15,584 nucleotides of DNA from positions 1 through 15,584 of the forward strand of contig CALCGX010000001.1 in the NCBI GenBank assembly GCA_937901225.1, written 5' to 3'. This DNA is from an uncultured Bacteroidales bacterium (GTDB taxonomy: Bacteria > Bacteroidota > Bacteroidia > Bacteroidales > Paludibacteraceae). The notes under the pieces were generated by a model. The model saw nothing but the letters and a program-made list of their open reading frames with translations. It was not told the origin of the DNA and did not search any database. Position 1 is the stretch's first letter. Each line of letters begins with the position of its first letter. Shown piece by piece: positions 6,066 to 12,832 of this stretch. The position numbers and the translations under genes were made by a program.

Positions 6066-8663
6066 ATGAAACGTATTTACTGTTTAATGGTTACCTTGTT
6101 GCTGGTGGTTTGTGCTTCGGCTCAGACTAAAGTAACTGGTACAGTTTATGAAGAAGCAGGTATTGGTGCAATTGGTGCCAATGTTGTAGCAGAAGGAACT
6201 ACAGTTGGTACTGTTACTGACTTTGATGGTTTCTTTGAGTTGACAGTGCCTGCAGGAGTTAAAAATTTGGTGATTTCCTACATGGGTTACAAGACTGTAA
6301 CTGTGGCAGTGAAGCCAAATATTAGTGTTACTCTTGAGAGCGATACTGAGCAATTGGAAGAGGTGGTTGTTACTGGTATGGTAAAGCAAGACAAGCGCTT
6401 GTTTACGGGTGCAGCTACCAAGTTGGAGGCGGATGAAACCATGCTTTCTGGTGTGGCTGATGTGAGCCGTAGCTTGGAAGGCCGTGCCGCTGGTGTGAGC
6501 GTGCAAAACGTGAGTGGTACCTTTGGTACAGCTCCTAAAATCCGTGTGCGTGGTGCAACATCTATTTATGGTGCGAGCAAGCCTTTGTGGGTTGTGGATG
6601 GCGTCATTTTGGAGGATGCTGTGGAGTTGAGTGCAGATGACTTGTCTTCAGGTGATGCTACTACTTTGATTGCGAGTGCGATTTCTGGTATCAACTCGGA
6701 GGATATTGAGAGTTTCCAAATCTTGAAAGACGGTTCTGCTACCTCTATATATGGTGCGCGCGCGATGGCGGGTGTGATTGTCGTAACTACCAAGAAAGGT
6801 AAAGCTGGTCAATCAAAATTGAACTATACAGGTGAAGTTACCTATCGTATGGTGCCTTCATACGATGACTATAATATCTGTAACTCGCAAGAGCAAATGG
6901 GTATCTACCAAGAGTTTGAGCGCAAAGGTTGGCTCGAATATTCTTCGCTCTATGGAGCAAAGAACTCTGGTGTGTATGGTCGTATGTACGCGTTGATTGA
7001 TGCGGCTAAGGGTGGCAATGTAGGTTTGCCTAATACTCCGGAGGCTAAGAATGCTTATCTGCGTGCGGCTGAGTTCCGCAATACTGATTGGTTTGCAGAG
7101 CTATTCAATCAAACGGTAATGCACAACCACTCAGTATCTTTCTCTACAGGTAGTGAGCGTGCACGTGTGTATGCGTCTCTTTCTGCTATGCAAGATCCAG
7201 GATGGTACAAAGCTAGTGAAGTGGCTCGTTTTACGGGAATGATGAATGCTAGTTACGATGTATTGCCTACTACTAGCAAACAAAAACTGACCGTAGGTAT
7301 TGCTACTATGGGTAGTTACCGTAAGCAACAAGCGCCTGGTACTATTTCGGCAAGCACAGACCCTATCAATGGTACAGTGAGTCGTGAGTTTGATATCAAC
7401 CCATTCTCTTATGCGATGAATACATCGCGTGCGATGGATCCTGAGGAGACTTATCGCCGTAACTACTGCGATTTCAATATCAACGATGAGTTGGCAAACA
7501 ACTATATTGACATCAAAGTAACCGACTTGAAGTTCCAAGGTGATATTAACTGGAAGCCTGTTCGTGGTCTTGAGATTGCAGCGTTGGCAGCTATTCGCTA
7601 CTATTCAAGTCGCCAAGAGCACAATATTAAGGACGATAGCAACCAAGCACGTGCATATCGTGCAGGTATTGATCCAGAGAATGCTACAATTCGCGACTCC
7701 AACCCATATCTCTATTCAGATCCAGATGATCCATTGGCATTGCCTGAGACCGTATTGCCAAAGGGTGGTATCTATGACTTGACCGAATATTCATTGACTT
7801 CTATGGACCTCCGTGCTACAGTTGCTTACAATGCGGACTTGGGTAAGACTGGAGATCATATTCTCAACTTGTTTGCAGGTTCTGAGTTGAACTCTACCGA
7901 CCGTCAAGCGATATGGTTCCGTGGTTGGGGTTATCAATACAACAACGGTGGTATTCCATATGTGGATTATCGCCTCTTCAAGCAAAGTCAAGAAGAAGGT
8001 ACAGACTACTATTCTAATAGTTTCCAATACCTTCGCAACCTCGCATTCTTCGGAATGGCAACTTATTCATACAAAGGACGTTACACCATCAACGGAACGC
8101 TTCGTTACGAAGGTTCGAACATGTTAGGTAAGAGCCGCCAAGCGCGCTGGTTGCCTACATGGAACGTATCTGGTTCGTGGAATGCGCATGAGGAAAATTG
8201 GTGGGCGCCTGCATTTGGCAAGGCTTGGACTTATGCCAGCTTGAAGGCTAGCTACTCATTGACAGCAGACCGTGGTCCTGCAAGCAACTCATTAGCAGTA
8301 TTCCAGTCATTTACCCCATGGCGTCCAAGTACATCTGCAAATGAGTCTGCTATTATCCTTGCGGCATTGGAAGCTCCGCTTCGTTGCATCGCAACCAATG
8401 CAGGTCTGGAAGGTTCTGTAGTTGTTAACAAGGTAAGAGAAGGCGAAGGCGACTTCGGTTTCAACGCTCGTACAGAAACATACGAAAACCTCTTAAAGAC
8501 AGGTGTCATCGACCCAGTTAAGGTTTCAAGAGTCGCTTTGGAAAACGCAGCTTCTATCGCAAGCATGCTCCTCACAACAGAATGCGTTATCTCAAACCAT
8601 AAAGAAGAAAACCCAATGCCAGCAATGAATCCTAACATGGGTGGCATGCCAGGCATGATGTAA
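6066..8663 (+). CDS. SusC-like TonB-dependent receptor truncated and joined in frame to a GroEL tail
   Basis: The open frame reads as two unrelated proteins. Residues 1-761 are a SusC/RagA-type outer-membrane receptor. It has a signal peptide (MKRIYCLMVTLLLVVCASA), a carboxypeptidase-regulatory-like domain (about 21-105, with GTVTDFDGFFEL), a TonB-box-like EEVVVTGM, a plug domain (about 120-240, ending GVIVVTTKKG) and then beta-barrel strands. SusC proteins import oligosaccharides or peptides with a SusD partner and are usually about 1000 residues or more. Here the barrel stops after RPSTSANES, and no susD follows. From about residue 763 the sequence is the C-terminus of GroEL. A protein with an unfinished barrel and a chaperonin tail should not work, so I regard the fusion as an artefact or a broken locus. 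All of the more than 40 Arg codons I read in the SusC part are CGN, whereas the tail uses AGA. Confidence 0.85.
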   Translation: MKRIYCLMVTLLLVVCASAQTKVTGTVYEEAGIGAIGANVVAEGTTVGTVTDFDGFFELTVPAGVKNLVISYMGYKTVTVAVKPNISVTLESDTEQLEEVVVTGMVKQDKRLFTGAATKLEADETMLSGVADVSRSLEGRAAGVSVQNVSGTFGTAPKIRVRGATSIYGASKPLWVVDGVILEDAVELSADDLSSGDATTLIASAISGINSEDIESFQILKDGSATSIYGARAMAGVIVVTTKKGKAGQSKLNYTGEVTYRMVPSYDDYNICNSQEQMGIYQEFERKGWLEYSSLYGAKNSGVYGRMYALIDAAKGGNVGLPNTPEAKNAYLRAAEFRNTDWFAELFNQTVMHNHSVSFSTGSERARVYASLSAMQDPGWYKASEVARFTGMMNASYDVLPTTSKQKLTVGIATMGSYRKQQAPGTISASTDPINGTVSREFDINPFSYAMNTSRAMDPEETYRRNYCDFNINDELANNYIDIKVTDLKFQGDINWKPVRGLEIAALAAIRYYSSRQEHNIKDDSNQARAYRAGIDPENATIRDSNPYLYSDPDDPLALPETVLPKGGIYDLTEYSLTSMDLRATVAYNADLGKTGDHILNLFAGSELNSTDRQAIWFRGWGYQYNNGGIPYVDYRLFKQSQEEGTDYYSNSFQYLRNLAFFGMATYSYKGRYTINGTLRYEGSNMLGKSRQARWLPTWNVSGSWNAHEENWWAPAFGKAWTYASLKASYSLTADRGPASNSLAVFQSFTPWRPSTSANESAIILAALEAPLRCIATNAGLEGSVVVNKVREGEGDFGFNARTETYENLLKTGVIDPVKVSRVALENAASIASMLLTTECVISNHKEENPMPAMNPNMGGMPGMM
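8352..8663 (+). pseudogene. groEL: C-terminal fragment of chaperonin GroEL
   Basis: About 103 residues match the end of Hsp60/GroEL: IILAALEAPLR, NAGLEGSVVVNKV, DFGFNARTETYENLL, GVIDPVKVSRVALENAASIA, LLTTECVI, and a Gly/Met-rich end GGMPGMM. A complete GroEL is about 540 residues, so only the last fifth is present, with no start and no groES nearby. Two of its four Arg codons are AGA and all ten Glu codons are GAA, like the genes to the right and unlike the SusC part. The sequence itself is undamaged, which suggests that it comes from an intact groEL elsewhere and was joined here. It keeps its own terminator downstream. Confidence 0.9.
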
Positions 8664-8666
8664 TAA

Positions 8667-8698
8667 ATGACCAAAGGCTAATGACTAAAGGCTAAAGG
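8667..8698 (+). repeat. 7/14-bp tandem repeat after the groEL tail
   Basis: Two nearly identical 14-bp units (ATGACCAAAGGCTA at 8667-8680 and ATGACTAAAGGCTA at 8681-8694) are followed by a partial AAGG unit. Each 14-mer can be read as two related 7-mers. It lies between the groEL stop and its terminator. Confidence 0.75.
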
Positions 8699-8712
8699 TA
8701 TAAGTATCAGTA

Positions 8713-8744
8713 AAAAAACCGTCACTTCATGGTGGCGGTTTTTT
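8713..8744 (+). terminator. Rho-independent terminator behind the groEL tail
   Basis: A 13-bp stem (AAAAAACCGTCAC 8713-8725 with GTGGCGGTTTTTT 8732-8744, one G-T pair) has a 6-base loop and ends in six T's. Confidence 0.93.
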
Positions 8745-8805
8745 GTATCTGCATAATATAACTATTTTTAGTTAGAGTAGTTGAGATTTTTCACTAAAAA
8801 ATGGG

Positions 8806-8838
8806 AATTAGCATTTTTTTAACTAATAGTATTTTTGC
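8806..8838 (+). promoter_or_regulatory. Probable promoter of the porin gene
   Basis: TATTTTTGC at 8830-8838 fits the Bacteroidota -7 element. The -33 element is poor (ATTA or TTAG around 8807-8811). The -7 box overlaps the right arm of an imperfect inverted repeat that begins at 8761, so control by a DNA-binding protein is possible. Confidence 0.6.
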
Positions 8839-8864
8839 ATCATAATTTTAAAATACTATTACAA

Positions 8865-9953
8865 ATGAAAAAAACATTAACATTTTTATCTTTAATCACT
8901 TTTATCTTATTAGGAATTAACAACCTTTTCTCACAGGAAAAATCATTAAACTTCAATGCGGAATATACAGGAGACTTTTTGTATAATGTCGGTGGTTTAA
9001 AAAATGGCGGCGGCTACCTCGGCTACGCTAAAATTGGAATGGATACCGACTTATGGAAAGGAGCATCATTATACGTCGGTGGCGGAACTACCCACGGCAT
9101 TGTACCAACAGAGATGTTCATCGGTGACTTCCAGGTTGCTAATAACATAGAAGCTGGCGACCACGCTTTCATGGAATATCTCTCTTTGCAACAATCTTTC
9201 GGTAAGTTTAGCATCAAAGTCGGACTACAAGATATGAACGAAAACTTCGCATCTCTCGATGCTGCCGGCGAATATATAAACAGCTCTTTCGGTATTCATC
9301 CTGTTTTCTCAACGAATCTGAGTGTGGCGATATTCCCTCTCACAGGACTCGGCGCAGAATTGCACTACGAGATTAACGACAGCTGGCATGTTCAAGCTGC
9401 TGTATATGACGGAGAGATTCCATCTTTTGAAGATGATAATCTTTATAATTTGAATTGGAAACTAAGTAAAGACGAAGGCGCATTATTCATTGGCGAAGGT
9501 CATTATGTCATAGACAATGGCACTTACAAATTCGGAGCTTTCTATCATACGGCAGCAAAAAATTATGGATTCTATGCTAATGCCGAACAAGAAGTGTGGA
9601 ACAACGGAACTCGCAGCTTGAAACCTTTCGCTCAAATCGGCTACGCAAGCAACATCTCAGTATCTCAGCATCTCAACATCTCAGCTCCTCAAAACTATTT
9701 TCACCTCGCAGCTGGTCTTAACTTAGAAGGCGTCTTCTCTAAAGAAAGTAACGACATGGCTGGTCTCGCATTCACATCGGCATTCCTCTCTGATAAAAAA
9801 ACTGAGACAGCGATAGAACTTTTTTATCAATATCAAATAACAGATAATTTTGTAATAAAACCTGACGTTCAATATATCATCAATCCTGCAGGATTAGATG
9901 TCCCTGTCGACAACGCACTTGTCGGAACATTGAGATTTGTGATAGGGATTTGA
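8865..9953 (+). CDS. OprB-family-like outer-membrane porin
   Basis: This is a probable beta-barrel porin with resemblance to the carbohydrate-selective porin family OprB. The ATG at 8865 starts a typical signal peptide (MKKTLTFLSLITFILL, likely cleaved near NLFSQ). An in-frame TTG at 8835 lies inside the -7 promoter box and cannot be the start. The 362-residue protein is rich in alternating aromatic/hydrophobic strands and Gly. Family-like parts are the early Y-T-G-D / GGGYLGYAKIGMDTDLW segment and the C-terminal ELFYQYQITDNFVIKPDVQYIINPAG, ending ALVGTLRFVIGI with a barrel-closing last strand. A loop near residues 263-276 is encoded by an 8-bp DNA repeat (9653-9692). It has its own promoter and precedes feoAB. 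The transported substrate cannot be read from the sequence. Codon use leans to GAA, TTA and AT-rich third positions. Confidence 0.72.
   Translation: MKKTLTFLSLITFILLGINNLFSQEKSLNFNAEYTGDFLYNVGGLKNGGGYLGYAKIGMDTDLWKGASLYVGGGTTHGIVPTEMFIGDFQVANNIEAGDHAFMEYLSLQQSFGKFSIKVGLQDMNENFASLDAAGEYINSSFGIHPVFSTNLSVAIFPLTGLGAELHYEINDSWHVQAAVYDGEIPSFEDDNLYNLNWKLSKDEGALFIGEGHYVIDNGTYKFGAFYHTAAKNYGFYANAEQEVWNNGTRSLKPFAQIGYASNISVSQHLNISAPQNYFHLAAGLNLEGVFSKESNDMAGLAFTSAFLSDKKTETAIELFYQYQITDNFVIKPDVQYIINPAGLDVPVDNALVGTLRFVIGI
9653..9692 (+). repeat. 8-bp tandem repeat (CTCANNNN family) inside the porin gene
   Basis: Five units of 8 bp: CATCTCAG (9653-9660), TATCTCAG, CATCTCAA, CATCTCAG and CTCCTCAA (9685-9692). 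The 8-bp period shifts the reading frame with each unit, so this is DNA periodicity and not a peptide repeat. It encodes a probable surface loop. Confidence 0.8.
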
Positions 9954-9992
9954 GGAACTAAGGAACTGAGGGTATGAGGAATTGAGGAATTG
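9951..9992 (+). repeat. 8-bp tandem repeat starting at the porin stop codon
   Basis: Five units of 8 bp (TGAGGAAC, TAAGGAAC, TGAGGGTA, TGAGGAAT, TGAGGAAT) begin with the TGA stop of the porin gene. On the other strand the units read CTCANNNN or CTTANNNN, the same family as the repeats at 9653-9692 and 12588-12611. Confidence 0.85.
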
Positions 9993-10025
9993 TAGTGATG
10001 CGATTTATCGTGTCCTTTCAAACAA

Positions 10026-10058
10026 TTTAAAAATTATTTTAGAATTTAGTATTTTTGC
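10026..10058 (+). promoter_or_regulatory. Probable promoter of feoAB
   Basis: TATTTTTGC at 10050-10058 is preceded at a 20-bp spacing by TTTA (10026-10029), close to the TTTG consensus. Predicted start of transcription is near 10065, leaving only about 13 nt before the feoAB ATG. I saw no clear Fur or DtxR box in the surrounding A/T-rich DNA. Confidence 0.7.
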
Positions 10059-10077
10059 AAATATTATTTAAGATTTT

Positions 10078-12585
10078 ATGGAATATAAATATAGTCAACA
10101 GACAACGGACAACGGACAAAAGTCAACGTCCACTTCTTTAGCGGAAATGGCGACAGGCACCAAATGTGTCATCGTGAAGGTGAATGGACACGGCGGACTT
10201 CGTCACAGATTGATGGAGCTTGGTTTTGTAAAAGGCGAGACCGTCACCGTCATCAAGAATGCTCCTCTGATGGACCCTGTAGAATACCAGATACTTCAGG
10301 CTCATATATCATTAAGAAGAAGTGAAGCCGATAAGATTGAAGTCGTTGCCTTGGATGAAGTCAATGCTCATTCTTCTGACTTCAACGGCACTATCGCCGA
10401 CGATGTCATTTCCGACGTCATCAAGGAAAAGACAAACAATATCACTGTGGCTTTGGTAGGTAATCCTAATGCAGGAAAGACCTCTTTCTTCAACCATGCA
10501 ACAGGTCTCCATGAAAAAGTGGGTAACTACGGCGGCGTAACTGTCGATTTGAAAACAGGCACGTTCTATCATAAGGGCTACACCATCAACCTCGTTGACT
10601 TACCTGGAACTTATTCCATAACAGAATATTCACCTGAAGAACGTTATGTGAGAGACTATCTCACCAAACATAATCCCGACATAGTTCTTAATATTGTCGA
10701 TGCTTCGAATCTGGAACGTAACTTCTTCCTTACCACACAGCTTATCGATATGAACATACGTCTCGTCATGGCTCTTAATATGTATGATGAGATGGAAGCC
10801 AAAGGCGATATCTTCGATTATAAGAGTCTCGGCAAGATGCTCGGTTTCCCTATAGTACCTACCACAGCAGTGAGAGGGATAGGCATTTCCAACGTGCTTG
10901 AGACTATTGTCGATGTTTTTGAAGAGAAGAAAAATCTCAACAAACATATTCATATCAACTATGGACGCGACATCGAAGAGGCTATCGTTCCTATTAAGAA
11001 AAAGATAGAACTTAACAAGGACATCATCAATATTTATCCTGCGAGATATATCGCTATCAATGTTTTGGAAAATTCTCAGTCAACGATAGAAGAAATCAAA
11101 GACCTTCCTAACGGCGATGATATTATAGCAGAAGCTCAGGAAAAACGTTCTGTTTTAGAGAAAGCATACGACGAAGATGCACAGACTTTGATTACCAATG
11201 CTCGTTATGCTTTCATCAGAGGAGCCTTGAAAGAGACATATCAGAAAGGCGCGAAGAAAATCAAAAACCATGCTTATAGAGCCGACGATTTCCTGACAAA
11301 TAAATGGTTAGGATTCCCTATCTTAATATTCTTCGTATGGCTCATGTTTCAAGCTACTTTCACAATCGGAGCTTATCCTCAAGAATGGATTGAATCGGCA
11401 GTGAGTTGGTTCGGCGAACTTGTAGGTTCATGGATGAATGACGGAATCTTGCGCGATCTTATCGTTGATGGTATAATCGCTGGTGTCGGCGGTGTGCTTG
11501 TGTTCTTGCCTAACATCCTGATATTATTCTTCTTCATCTCGATATTAGAAGATACTGGTTATATGGCGCGCGCCGCTTTCATAGTTGACCGACTCATGCA
11601 TAAGATAGGACTTCATGGCAAGTCATTTATTCCTTTCATTATCGGTTTCGGATGTTCCGTGCCTGCTATCATGGCAACACGTACTTTAGAAAATAGAAAA
11701 GACAGATTGCTCACTATATTAGTCACGCCTTTCATGTCGTGTTCGGCACGTCTGCCAGTTTATCTTCTTTTTGTGGCAGCATTCTTCGAGAAACATCAAG
11801 GCTTGATATTGATGAGCGTTTATGCTATCGGTGTTATCTTCGCAATATTGACAGCTTTGTTGCTGAACAAGACATCTTTCAAAGGATTGTCGGAACAATT
11901 CGTGATGGAGCTTCCTCCTTATCGCGTACCTACAACACGTAATACTTTAATTCACATGTGGGACAAGAGTGTTCAGTATTTACAGAAAATGGCTACCGTC
12001 ATCCTCGTTGCTTCTATCATAATATGGGCATTGGAATATTTCCCAAGAACATGTGAAAAAGCTGAATTGATAGCACAAGAGATAGAACTTGTCGAAGCTA
12101 ACGACAATATCGACGCAGAAGAAAAAGCTATTATCATAGAACAGTTAGAATATGAACAAGGAGCTGTCTTGAATGAAAATTCTTACATCGGACGTTTCGG
12201 TCATGCCATAGAGCCACTCGTTCGTCCTTGCGGCTTCGACTGGAGAATGGGCGTCAGTTTGACAACAGGCATCGCTGCTAAAGAAGTAGTCGTCTCGACA
12301 CTCGCAGTGCTCTTCCAAACATCTGAAGAAGAGGAAGGAAAACTCGTCGATAAGGTCAGAACTCAGGTATGGACCAGCGGACCAAAGAAAGGCGAGCTGT
12401 TGTTTACTCCATTAGTGGCATTCGGCTTTATGTTGTTCGTATTATTGTCGACACCATGTTTCGCTACAATAGCGGCAGTAAGACGCGAAGCCGGATGGAA
12501 AGCAGTTTTATTTACTTTGTTCTACAACACCGGACTCGCTTGGATTGTTTCCTTCTTGGTTTATCAAATAGGTTCTTTATTTTAA
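10078..12585 (+). CDS. feoB: Ferrous iron transporter, FeoA-FeoB fusion
   Basis: This is a GTP-dependent inner-membrane Fe(II) importer. The 835-residue protein fuses a FeoA SH3-like domain (about residues 20-95, with GHGGLRHRLMELGFVKGE) to FeoB, a fusion common in Bacteroidota. The G domain shows G1 GNPNAGKT (128-135), G3 DLPGTY (174-179) and a G4-like NMYD (234-237). The membrane part begins near residue 405 and carries the gate motif GCSVPAIMATRT (C526), followed by CSARLPVY and, near the end, STPCFATIA. An acidic cytoplasmic stretch lies near residues 660-705. The first ~19 residues are encoded by a 7-bp DNA repeat and are probably a dispensable extension. The next ATG (10147) would cut into FeoA, so the upstream start is preferred. 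A Cys-rich small protein follows after 27 bases, the usual Feo arrangement. Arg codons include many AGA. Confidence 0.96.
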   Translation: MEYKYSQQTTDNGQKSTSTSLAEMATGTKCVIVKVNGHGGLRHRLMELGFVKGETVTVIKNAPLMDPVEYQILQAHISLRRSEADKIEVVALDEVNAHSSDFNGTIADDVISDVIKEKTNNITVALVGNPNAGKTSFFNHATGLHEKVGNYGGVTVDLKTGTFYHKGYTINLVDLPGTYSITEYSPEERYVRDYLTKHNPDIVLNIVDASNLERNFFLTTQLIDMNIRLVMALNMYDEMEAKGDIFDYKSLGKMLGFPIVPTTAVRGIGISNVLETIVDVFEEKKNLNKHIHINYGRDIEEAIVPIKKKIELNKDIINIYPARYIAINVLENSQSTIEEIKDLPNGDDIIAEAQEKRSVLEKAYDEDAQTLITNARYAFIRGALKETYQKGAKKIKNHAYRADDFLTNKWLGFPILIFFVWLMFQATFTIGAYPQEWIESAVSWFGELVGSWMNDGILRDLIVDGIIAGVGGVLVFLPNILILFFFISILEDTGYMARAAFIVDRLMHKIGLHGKSFIPFIIGFGCSVPAIMATRTLENRKDRLLTILVTPFMSCSARLPVYLLFVAAFFEKHQGLILMSVYAIGVIFAILTALLLNKTSFKGLSEQFVMELPPYRVPTTRNTLIHMWDKSVQYLQKMATVILVASIIIWALEYFPRTCEKAELIAQEIELVEANDNIDAEEKAIIIEQLEYEQGAVLNENSYIGRFGHAIEPLVRPCGFDWRMGVSLTTGIAAKEVVVSTLAVLFQTSEEEEGKLVDKVRTQVWTSGPKKGELLFTPLVAFGFMLFVLLSTPCFATIAAVRREAGWKAVLFTLFYNTGLAWIVSFLVYQIGSLF
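10093..10134 (+). repeat. Heptad repeat (CAACNGA family) at the start of feoB
   Basis: Six 7-bp units (AGTCAAC, AGACAAC, GGACAAC, GGACAAA, AGTCAAC, GTCCACT) encode FeoA-FeoB residues 6-19 (SQQTTDNGQKSTST). They relate to the CAACTGT units in lolA and serS. Confidence 0.8.
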
Positions 12586-12587
12586 AT

Positions 12588-12611
12588 CTCAGCGACTTAG
12601 CAACTCAGCAA
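12588..12611 (+). repeat. 8-bp tandem repeat between feoB and the Cys-rich gene
   Basis: Three units of 8 bp: CTCAGCGA, CTTAGCAA, CTCAGCAA. The run starts 3 bases after the feoB stop and ends one base before the next ATG, so it fills the intergenic gap and replaces any Shine-Dalgarno sequence. Confidence 0.8.
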
Positions 12612-12612
12612 A

Positions 12613-12768
12613 ATGACTCAAACGATAATAGCATATATAATAGTATGTGCAGCGGTAGGATATACAATTTATTCCGTTGTAAAAAAATTAAGAAACAATG
12701 ATAAAAATTCTTGTTCCGATTGCAGCTGCTGTGTAAAAAAATCAGGATGTAAAATAAAAAAATACTAA
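12613..12768 (+). CDS. FeoB-associated Cys-rich membrane protein
   Basis: This 51-residue protein has one membrane helix (about residues 4-23, IIAYIIVCAAVGYTIYSVV), a basic stretch, and a Cys cluster at C34, C37, C39, C40 and C46 (CSDCSCC and later GC). This layout is that of the small FeoB-associated Cys-rich proteins, analogous in place to FeoC, which are found directly after feoB in many bacteria. The thiol cluster suggests metal or redox binding at the cytoplasmic mouth of FeoB, which is inference. The gap to feoB is 27 bases and is filled by an 8-bp repeat. The stop codon TAA forms the first bases of a possible -7 box (TAACTTTG, 12766-12773) for the next gene. Confidence 0.88.
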   Translation: MTQTIIAYIIVCAAVGYTIYSVVKKLRNNDKNSCSDCSCCVKKSGCKIKKY

Positions 12769-12774
12769 CTTTGT
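12766..12774 (+). promoter_or_regulatory. Possible -7 promoter element of the permease gene
   Basis: TAACTTTGT fits the Bacteroidota -7 element except for the last base. No good TTTG was found 20 bp upstream, so this is weaker than the other promoters. It overlaps the stop codon of the Cys-rich gene. Confidence 0.45.
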
Positions 12775-12776
12775 AA

Positions 12777-12812
12777 GGACGTATCAATGAGATGATTTAT
12801 ATTGATACGTCC
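12777..12812 (+). promoter_or_regulatory. Perfect 12-bp inverted repeat before the permease gene
   Basis: GGACGTATCAAT (12777-12788) and ATTGATACGTCC (12801-12812) are perfect inverted copies separated by 12 bases. No T run follows, so it is a poor classical terminator. It sits where transcription from the 12766 element would start. It could be an operator for a dimeric regulator or a leader hairpin. Confidence 0.65.
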
Positions 12813-12832
12813 CTTAAATTAATAATGATACA

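Noticed and set aside
6066..8663. A new SusC-chaperonin fusion protein
   Set aside because: The barrel is unfinished, the GroEL piece is a conserved fragment without its own fold, and codon use changes at the join. A chimera is far more likely than a functional fusion.
8252..8674. Open frame on the - strand across the SusC/GroEL join
   Set aside because: It is an antisense shadow of the groEL tail and crosses the suspected artificial junction.
8835..8864. Upstream TTG start for the porin
   Set aside because: The TTG is part of the TATTTTTGC promoter box, and the ATG at 8865 opens a standard signal peptide.
9951..9992. CRISPR-like array
   Set aside because: Units of 7-9 bp are directly adjacent with no spacers, and there are no cas genes in the window.
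10020..10078. Fur or DtxR-type iron box before feoAB
   Set aside because: The DNA is A/T-rich and gives chance partial matches. No convincing 19-bp palindrome is present.
12369..12701. Overlapping + frame across the feoB end
   Set aside because: It is out of frame with feoB and the Cys-rich gene, both of which are clear family members.
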